Positions 57,610 through 64,000 of a stretch of DNA of 64,000 nt are shown piece after piece (the first letter of the stretch is position 1; every line of letters begins with the position of its first letter). Source of the DNA: Erodium maritimum (Eukaryota; Streptophyta; Magnoliopsida; Geraniales; Geraniaceae). The position numbers and the translations under genes are program-made. The DNA lies in the NCBI GenBank assembly GCA_963921825.1, contig OY997591.1, forward strand, positions 41,375,825-41,439,824, read 5' to 3'. The notes below the pieces were generated by a model. It saw only the letters and a list, made by a program, of their open reading frames with translations, was not told where the DNA came from and searched no databases.

Positions 57610-58612
57610 GCCATAAATAGTCATCTTTCATACTAGTCGCTTTTAGTGAAACTTTGTTGACTAAGGACCCATCGAGTGTGATCTATCTCGATCTATGGTT
57701 CTATTTGCATTGTGGTCATAGATCAGATCACACATCGATATATTACTCCAACACATAAGTAATATAAAGCCGCTTTAATTTTATTGCTCACGATGATATA
57801 TACATTAGGACATTTTGGATTGAACTACGGGCACTAAGACTAACAATTCGGTAATTAGGTTGATTGAGCTAGGCGTAGCTAAGTAAATAGAGTCTTACTT
57901 ATGCTTACGTATTACCAGAGTCTCATGATTCGTTACTTTATGCATTTCTCCTTGATTACCGAAATCATCTTGATTTATCGTGTTTGCTTTTCAATAAGTG
58001 AACTAGGCGTAACTAAGTAGATTCGCCAATTTATTTAGTCTTACTTATGCTTGTGTATTACCAGAGTTCGTGATTCGTTCCTCTATTTACTTCTCCTTGA
58101 TGATCGATGTTTTCGGTCATTAGGACGTTGAACTAGGCATAACTATATAGATTTGTCGCTTGGTGTAGCTATCTCTACTTTTCGTAGTTGGTAGTGAGAA
58201 TGACATGCATTCGTTGTTGTTATTTCTTATTCTAGGACCATAATGAAAACACTATTTTATTTACCCATCTGTAACCATGTCATGCGTTAATTAGAAATTC
58301 GTGTTTACTTGTACCCGTGACCGGCTCGTTGTCTGAATCAATAATTTTGTATCTTAGGTGGTAGCACGTACATATTTTCTTTTCTTTTTGTTTAAAACTC
58401 AAACAAACTTTTACTTTTTTGCCTTTATTTTCCTATTTTGGGGATGTGGAAGTGGCAACCCACGTCCCATGGTTTTAGCAAGAATACTAATGGTAGGTCA
58501 ACTCCATGTGGGATTGACCGGTATTTAACCGTCAAATATATTGCTTGATGACCGTGTACTGATGCACGTAAAAGAAGGATTTGACCTATAGTCATCACCG
58601 CTCATCACCAAG

Positions 58613-58799
58613 CACGTATTAAGACGTCTCATCCCATTTGATAAATCTTTGGGAAGGATACATAGAGATATATATAGTAAATATAAGTGACAATATAACC
58701 AAACTCGAACTTAGGCTTTCTGCAACCTAATAAAGAGGGTCTCGTTAGGACAACGAGCATTAATCGTAATTTAAATTGGTCCTAGTTCAAGTGGGAGTA
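58613..58799 (+). pseudogene. Old Copia: RNase H C-terminus and polypurine tract
   Basis: After removing the solo LTR (one CCAAG kept) the frame reads GMSKHVLRRLIPFDKSLGR, matching the Copia RNase H C-terminal SKH-LRR-H-IRE block. It thus continues from 14784-14806. AAGTGGGAGTA (58789-58799) is the polypurine tract, directly before an LTR start. This proves that the Copia relic on both sides is one element. Confidence 0.82.
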
Positions 58800-59484
58800 T
58801 GTTAGGGTTTTGTGCCCTAGGACAAATCCGCATTGACATGTTGCAAACGTCTTTTGTGAGTTAATAAACAATTGGAAAACGTTTTATTATCATTAAGTTG
58901 TAATGTTAGTAAAACCATGAATGAGTTACTTTTATGAGGTATTAAGGAATATTTTCCTAATAGTATAACCCTCATAAGGCAGAAGAGTTAATCAATTCAT
59001 TCGTCCCTAGACTAATATGATAGTTAGATCTAGAGTGACTTTCGACGAGAGGATCGCATTTTACTAATCATGCATATAAGGATATGAGTCAAAGTCACGA
59101 ATAACGAAGAGTTATACATTTGGACGACCCACTTTGAGAGTACTTGATAAAACTAAGACATAAGAACATCTCAACTACCCGCGTAGTCCTTAGTCCTACG
59201 ACCATGACATTACCATGTGATCTACATGATGTGGGTCCATGTTTTGAGCTAACCAAACACTTATCCTAAATGATGGTTATAAAGGTTGTGTTGGACATGA
59301 ATACACACATGTGAAACATATGAGTGATGGTCATAGAGACTTGTCGCTTGTGGTTATGTAAGTTAGATGCCATTAAAATGGTCGGTCTTGATGAGTACAA
59401 GGATTATAATAGAAGCATGGTCATGCGTGTGATTAGTCACCTACATTCCTCACTCACAATCAAGAGAACATATCAATCTTATTC
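58800..59484 (+). repeat. Old Copia 3' LTR, truncated
   Basis: It starts TGTTAGGGTTTTGTGCCC right after the polypurine tract, related to the solo LTR at 15193. Similarity is traceable to about 59480, where the U5 half found in the solo LTR is missing. The right boundary is therefore approximate and no terminal CA or TSD was found. Confidence 0.68.
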
Positions 59485-60757
59485 TTACTAAAAACAAAAG
59501 TTGAAAGGACACGTGTCAGCTCCTCCTAAATCCAATATTTTCCTCTTTTTTTCTCTGAATTTCCTTTGCATTTTTCTTCATTCTAAGAGTTGTGTTCTTT
59601 CACCTGCCTTCTCCGATTCTCTCTTCTTCAATTCAGCTCCCATTCTCTCTTACTCTTCGGTTACACCAATTATGGCATGGTTTAATTTGTGTTAACAAAG
59701 GGTCGGTTGTGGTTGTATATATGTGGGTAGTTTGCTTTGTTTTTTCCTTTGCGAGAATCTTCGGCTTAGTTGCTTCGACTATCCTCGAAATCAATTTCAT
59801 CATATTGTGTGGTTTTCTCTTTGATCAGGTGTTTTCCTTTTGTAAGTGTGGCGTTTTTATTATTGTTCGATTGCTATTCTTTTTAGCTGTTGTTTATTAG
59901 GGTTTTGGAATTTATACCCCTTTGTCTCCATAAATCGACCTGCAATTTTTCTACAGCTTTGTTTGGTACATTAGAATATGAACTGACATTTCCCCTCTGC
60001 AATTCCCCTCTTCTACAGTTCTTCATTTTGTGTTATTGGTTGCTCCTCAAATTTTCCGCTGTTTAGCTTTCAACAAGTGACCATGTTGTATAGGGAGTTA
60101 TTTGTTAGACAATGTTAGTCTTGAAAGAAAGTTATTGATGACACACATGAGGAATAGCACATACTAATGAAAGTTATTTGTGTAGTGATATGTTTGCTGC
60201 TGTGTGTTGAATTTATATTGTTGGGAAATGTTTTTTTTTAATATTACTTCTGTTTGTAGTATTATCACTGTTCTATTGTATTGTATAGTTTCTGATTTTG
60301 TGTGTTGGAGATTTTTGATTCCTACTTCTGCCAGATTGTGACCTTCTGAGGTTTTTGAGTTGTTTTTTGAATATTATTAAATATCTTGATTTGCAGGTCT
60401 TATAACTGACATTTTGTTAGACTTTTTTCATTGGTATGTGCTATTCCTTCTACTGATGTTTAAATCGTTATTAGACACTATCGGGGTTGAATTTGCTTAC
60501 TCATGTGTGTGGTTACTCATGTATATTGAATTTACTGCCCTTAATTGAGATCGTGAGAGTTTGTATCTAAGCGTCTTTGAACATGGTTGAGTGGATAAGA
60601 TTCTTTAAACATGGTTACATGACAACGATTAATGTACAAATGTTTGTGCAGTAATGTGTTTGATGTTGTGTGGTGTGTTTGTATTGTTGGGAACTGTTTT
60701 TTTCCAATGGTGCTTATGTTTGGTTTACCTGGTTTTCACACAGGCGCAATTCTGAAT
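59485..60757 (+). other. Gene-proximal non-coding DNA upstream of the RPA1-like pseudogene
   Basis: T-rich unique-looking sequence with TATATAT (about 59717) and pyrimidine-rich leader stretches (59525-59660). A segment of about 55 bp at 60186-60240 is repeated imperfectly at 60648-60703 (shared GTATTGTTGGGAA-type text). Small open frames here have no recognisable domain. It may include the 5' UTR and promoter of the downstream gene. Confidence 0.45.
59508..59517. promoter_or_regulatory. G-box/ABRE-like palindrome GACACGTGTC
   Basis: A CACGTG core in a perfect 10-bp palindrome, 1.25 kb upstream of the RPA1-like start and just right of the retrotransposon edge. G-boxes bind bZIP and bHLH factors. 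Whether it is used here cannot be judged. Confidence 0.4.
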
Positions 60758-62865
60758 ATGGAATTCGTTGCACTTAAAGCCCTTGATTCTACATCAGGCT
60801 CTGTGCATGTGGAGGTTAGGGTTTGTTGTTTCTAGGAGTCACGCAATATTAAGCGTAAAAACGAGCTTCTTAATCTCGACATTATTTTCGTCTATTATGC
60901 GGTATGATGTGTTGTCTGCGTTTTTTTTTGGCTCCCCTCACTATTTCTTATCGTATTTCCTGTTCCGTGTGTGATGTGCAAGCTGTTTTCTGTTGTGCAT
61001 CAGGGCACTCCTATGTTGGTGCAGGTGAAGAACCGTGTGCTTCCAAAGTTTAGACACCACTTGATTGTTGGGTGTGTTTGCACAATCAGGAACTACACCA
61101 TATCAGTTGTCATTGGTCAATATCGTCCAATTGACACTCGGTTTAAAATGTCCTTTACCCTATTGACAATTTTGAAAAAAATTATTGCGTCGATGCCTTT
61201 GATACCATTGCATGCTTTCTAGTTTATTTCGGCTTCAGATGTTCTTCCGCGTTCTTGCAATTGCACTTACCTAGCAGGTTTGAGCTCGCTAAATCATTAC
61301 CAGCTAACTTTTTCTCTCTTTCCCTGTTTTACATAATCTGTTTCATGTGGTAGATGTGACTGGGTGTATGATTTTTGTGGGCGATGTTGAATTTGTTTCT
61401 GGTGGGAACACTAAACCTGACCTGGAAATTAAATCAGACATGTATGCGTTTAACAAGCTCATTCTATTTTGATTGCCTTTTTAAACCATCTACTTATGCT
61501 ATTTTTTGACTTGCAGCTCCCCTATAGTAAACACTATGGTCTGAGCTTGTTCAAAATTTTATTCGGGACCACAACATCGGTGATTGTACCGACCCATTTA
61601 TATTGATTTTCACAAGCATGAAAGACAAACAATATATGGGTATGTTTTTCTTCTGTACGTTTCTTAATTTTAACAATTCCTTCTTTTATTTGTTCTTTCA
61701 TTCCTCTTCTGCGTTTGGAACAGATGGTATCAACTTTTCAAGAACCCCATCTTCTCAAATTTTTGTCAATCTGGACCATGAATTGTCCGGAAGTTGGAAC
61801 GCGAATTTGGCAACGATGTCCCACAAGTTACCTTTAAGAATCGCTCTCCCGGGGTGCATGGAACAACTGAGGAAGCCATGTTTGAAAACCGTCGGACAGT
61901 TGCTGATATATTGGAAGCTGGTTAGGCTAATGAGGCAGTGGTTTGTCACCTTCTTCTCTATCACTGTATCAAACTTATACCTTCCCATTTTGGCGAGTTC
62001 GCATGTGTGCTTACAACTTGCTTACGTATATAGGGCTACAAGATGACATTTGTAGGCTCCATTGATGATGTCGATTCAAGGTATGGGTGGTACTATTTTG
62101 GATGTGAGATCTGCAAATCAAAGGTTCTTTCTGTTGACTCCATTTACAACAATGGCAAGTGTAGAAAGACACTAAATTCTCCAGCGGTTTTGTAAGTATT
62201 ATATTATCTTTGATTGTTAACTTCCTATTTACTTTCCAATGTTTCTAAATTTAATCTCCTCTAGCTACAAAATCAATTTTACTCCAAAAGATGATACGAG
62301 CATTCTTGCATGTACAACTTTAAATGGTGTTTCAAAGTGTGATCGACTCATGCGCAATATAGCTCTTCAATCGTTTGGATGCTAACAGCAAAGGTATTCC
62401 CCGACAAGTACGTGAACTTTGTGGACATGAGTATATTTTTAAGGTCTCCCTCAGTTCTTATAACCTTACATCTGGCAGCACTAATTTCACTGCATGTGAT
62501 GTCTTTACTACTCATCCTGTTCTTGAAGCCAGGCACAAAAATGCAGGACTCCTTCAGATGTTTATACGATGTTCCTGTTGTCTATTTGTTTATCTTTTTT
62601 TTTGTAGGATTTTTATCCCTTTTTGTAACTCGTTTTTATGTTTTGATAGGCCGACCACCCTGCTTTGTCTTCAGCCTTCTCTGAGCCTGGGCGTGCAACT
62701 GTTGTGGCTGATGGTGGCTCCAAAGGTTTCTCTGCAACAGAGTTGATGGAGAAGGGAACTTCTACAATGCCTACCGATTAGATCGAAGTTATGTTGACCC
62801 CGTCAAAGAGGAAGGCAAACTCATCAGCCTCGGATGAAGAAACTGACTTGGGCGACTCTACTTAG
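60758..62865 (+). pseudogene. RPA1-like (DUF223/OB-fold) single-stranded DNA-binding protein, decayed
   Basis: Exons fit 60758-60901, 61004-61277, 61354-61441, 61517-61639, 61724 to about 61920, about 62037-62191, 62265 to about 62555, and 62650-62865, mostly with GT...AG borders. The exon 1-2 product (MEFVALKALD; VQVKNRVLPKFRHHLIVGCV; IGQYRPIDTRFKMSFT) is a DUF223-type OB fold. Exons 3-5 form the middle OB fold (TLWSELVQNFIRDHNIGD). Exons 6-7 are the zinc-ribbon C-terminal domain (SRYGWYYFGCEICKSKV; SLSSYNLTSGSTNFTA). The tail ends TPSKRKANSSASDEETD. Stops lie at 60833-60835 (where family members have Trp), 61220-61222 and 62779-62781. Frameshifts lie near 61529, 61782 and 62375. The lesions make it a pseudogene unless the splicing is unusual. 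Confidence 0.78.
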
Positions 62866-63548
62866 TACCTGATTGTTTGTTCTTTCCCGGTTTTACATTA
62901 TACCTGTTTTTCACTTACATTTCTTGCAAGCATGTTGGATTTTTGGACTTATTCGCTTTTTCATTACCACGATAATCTGAACTCCCAAATAAAGTTGTTA
63001 CCTCATTGTATCTCGCGTAATCATATATCCCTGTTATGAAAATGGATTTCTCACGTTGTTTACATGATGATTTGTTATGTTTGCCTACCGTTGTTTATCA
63101 ATTTTTTGTCGACATTCATTGATTTATTTACATGTGTAACTCTACTGAAGTCAGTTGATTTAAAAATGTTGTGTCTCATATCTGCCACGGTTAGTTAGTC
63201 GGGCCTAACTGTAGTTTATTTTTGTGTGGGTATTTGGTGCTTTCCCCTTCGTTTATTTAGTTGAACATATAGTACTATACTTTCTTCCCTAAATATGTGG
63301 TTTGTTAGTACTATTCTCACAACTAGGTGATCAGATTTAATGTTTGCTAATTTTTCTTCGTACTGACATTATATATAATGATTGTCCTTTGCTCCACATG
63401 TACAAGATCATAAGGCTTGTTAATACAACTTCAACGGTACTTGGTCTGAATGTTTTACATGTCCTGTTTTCCTCTTTTAGCTCATTTTCCCTTATGTAAC
63501 ATTGACTTTAGACAAAGGTTCTGCATTCCCCTATTCGCAGCTTCAGTC
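62866..63548. other. Intergenic, nothing recognised
   Basis: T-rich unique-looking sequence between the RPA1-like pseudogene and the F-box gene. No repeat from elsewhere in the window, no coding motif. It may hold the pseudogene 3' UTR and the F-box promoter. Confidence 0.5.
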
Positions 63549-64000
63549 ATGATACTCGATCAGGTTTCGAGTTTCCTGTTCATTACTTGCCTTCCAGATG
63601 ACATTCTTTTTGAAATATTTTCCCATACTCTCGCGACTGGCGACGAGCCCTTTGATGTACTCTCACTCTGGTGCGATTAATTACCTTTGTTCATATGTGG
63701 TCATTGCCATATGCTTTTTCACTTGCTTGATTAATTCTTTTGCCTTTTTTTCCTTTACTTCAGCAGTACGGAGTTCCACAAAGTGTTGCACACACCCCGG
63801 ATTTTGCAACTCTTACACTGTGATTGCTTCCCTCGGTCTTCTAAACAAGTCACAGAGTATAGTGTAACTGTCTTAGGCGATGCACGACGATCTGGCAATA
63901 TATATGCTCAGTGTCTTCTCGGAGACCTTGCTTTCAATGGCCCTGACGCACGGAAGGGAACTAGATACATTGTTCCTCTTCGCAAAGACAAACTATATGC
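63549..64000 (+). CDS. F-box protein, At2g35280-like, 5' part (runs off the window)
   Basis: Exon 1 from ATG 63549 encodes an N-terminal F-box, CLPDDILFEIFSHTLATG then DEPFDVLSL. The intron is 63671-63766 (GT...AG, 96 bp, T-rich). Splicing gives FDVLSLCTEFHKVLHTPRIL, which lines up with the F-box helix of the plant At2g35280-like family (LS-C-K-F-x-x). Exon 2 stays open to the window end (HCDCFPRSSKQVTEYSVTVL, RRSGNIYAQCLLGDLAFNGP), and a Cys-Arg-x-SGN-like segment after the F-box is typical of that family. F-box proteins recruit substrates to SCF ubiquitin ligases. An in-frame ATG at 63450 is possible, but 63549 places the F-box near the N-terminus as usual. No lesion is seen. Confidence 0.7.

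Larger units (their letters stand above)
41687..57845 (-). mobile_element. Copia-A copy 3, complete but triply interrupted (net about 8.38 kb)
   Basis: TSD ATTCG lies at 41682-41686 and 57846-57850. The LTR edges match copies 1 and 2. Three younger insertions split it: a Tat-like solo LTR in the 3' LTR (42249-43990), a LINE relic in RT (46262-47969) and a palindromic retroelement in the 5' LTR (53303-57609). Removing them and their TSDs leaves about 8,378 bp, close to the 8,435 bp of copy 2. It shares the gag, protease, integrase and RT lesions of copy 2. Confidence 0.94.
51848..57845 (-). repeat. Copia-A copy 3 5' LTR, split by the palindromic element
   Basis: The LTR runs 51848-53302 and continues at 57615-57845. 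The first bases are TATTGGG instead of TGTTGGG, one terminal mutation. Net length is about 1,686 bp. The interruption is at GTAAGCCAT, continuous as GTAAGCCATAAAGAG in the other copies. Confidence 0.93.
17954..58578 (+). repeat. Tandem duplication inside the Tat-like LTR, both units split by insertions
   Basis: Unit A is 17954-18475 + 21682-21930 + 41255-41497 (about 1.01 kb). Unit B is 41498-41686 + 57851-58578 (about 0.92 kb). Both begin AATTTTCCATAATTGT, share TCTCTACTT..GTAG and GTGACCGGCTC, and end near a TTCGACCGGTACTTAACTG-like block and ACACGTAAAAGAGG. The join is at about 41497/41498. Within each unit a 150-190-bp motif (TATTACCAGAGTCTCGTGAT core) also recurs three to four times. Confidence 0.72.
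14807..58607 (+). mobile_element. Tat/Athila-like Gypsy solo LTR expanded by nested insertions (net about 3.2 kb)
   Basis: The left edge TGATGAGCG (14807-14815) and right edge CGCTCATCA (58599-58607) are perfect inverted ends. CCAAG lies immediately outside both (14802-14806 and 58608-58612). Its own sequence is 14807-15192, 17092-18475, 21682-21930, 41255-41686 and 57851-58607. Everything between is younger insertions with their own TSDs. A TGATGAGCG start fits Tat/Athila-type Gypsy LTRs, and the start resembles the minus-strand solo LTR at 42249-43990. An internal block of about 1 kb is tandemly duplicated. The lineage name is inference; the edges and TSD are read directly. Confidence 0.85.

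Noticed and set aside
60758..64000. Helitron carrying the RPA1-like and F-box genes
   Set aside because: No Rep/helicase sequence, no TC 5' end and no CTRR hairpin end could be identified in the window. Kept only as a question under the RPA1-like finding.

Overview
This window is plant nuclear DNA, almost certainly from an angiosperm with a repeat-rich genome and probably a eudicot. About 59.4 of the 64 kb is nested LTR retrotransposons, LINE relics and one MITE. Only the last 4.5 kb holds ordinary plant gene sequence: a decayed RPA1-like gene with spliceosomal introns, and the start of an F-box gene. I see no bacterial operons, CRISPR arrays, rRNA or tRNA genes. Species cannot be named from sequence alone.

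Layout. (1) 1-4997: right part of a minus-strand Ty1/Copia element ('Copia-A' copy 1), inserted in a diverged LTR of a related family (5003-5408). (2) 5409-9905: minus-strand Ty3/Gypsy remnant with leader, primer-binding site and a 3.5 kb LTR of type A. (3) 9906-14806: pieces of an old plus-strand Copia element, split by a type-A Gypsy solo LTR (10304-13743) and a LINE 3' end. (4) 14807-58607: one Tat/Athila-like solo LTR (net about 3.2 kb) swollen to 43.8 kb by nested insertions. These are a Copia solo LTR carrying a MITE (15193-17086); a type-B Gypsy solo LTR (18476-21676); a complete type-B Gypsy element (21931-41249) that itself contains complete Copia-A copy 2 (32529-40963); and complete Copia-A copy 3 (41687-57845), which contains a Tat-like solo LTR, a LINE ORF1-only insertion and a palindromic retroelement. 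(5) 58613-59484: RNase H tail, polypurine tract and truncated LTR of the old Copia. (6) 59485-64000: gene-type DNA.

The nesting rests on directly readable target-site duplications (TSDs): CTATA, CCAAG, CTTAG, TAATATTAT, GTAGT, GGCTC, CGCTC, ATTCG, ATGGG, a 14-mer, and GCCAT. After subtracting the insertions, Copia-A copy 3 (about 8.38 kb) matches copy 2 (8.44 kb), an internal check on the reconstruction.

Three points stand out. First, the Copia-A copies share disabling lesions in gag, protease, integrase and reverse transcriptase, yet copies 2 and 3 sit in separate sites with their own TSDs. This implies spread of an already defective family by proteins supplied in trans. Second, 53303-57609 is a retroelement whose two LTRs point in opposite directions, so both outer ends are LTR 3' ends, yet it has a clean 5-bp TSD. 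This is an unusual architecture and the best candidate here for something not well described. Third, the complete Gypsy element has no recognisable gag, has lost the integrase core and lacks its primer-binding site, while its LTRs and leader carry large variable minisatellites.
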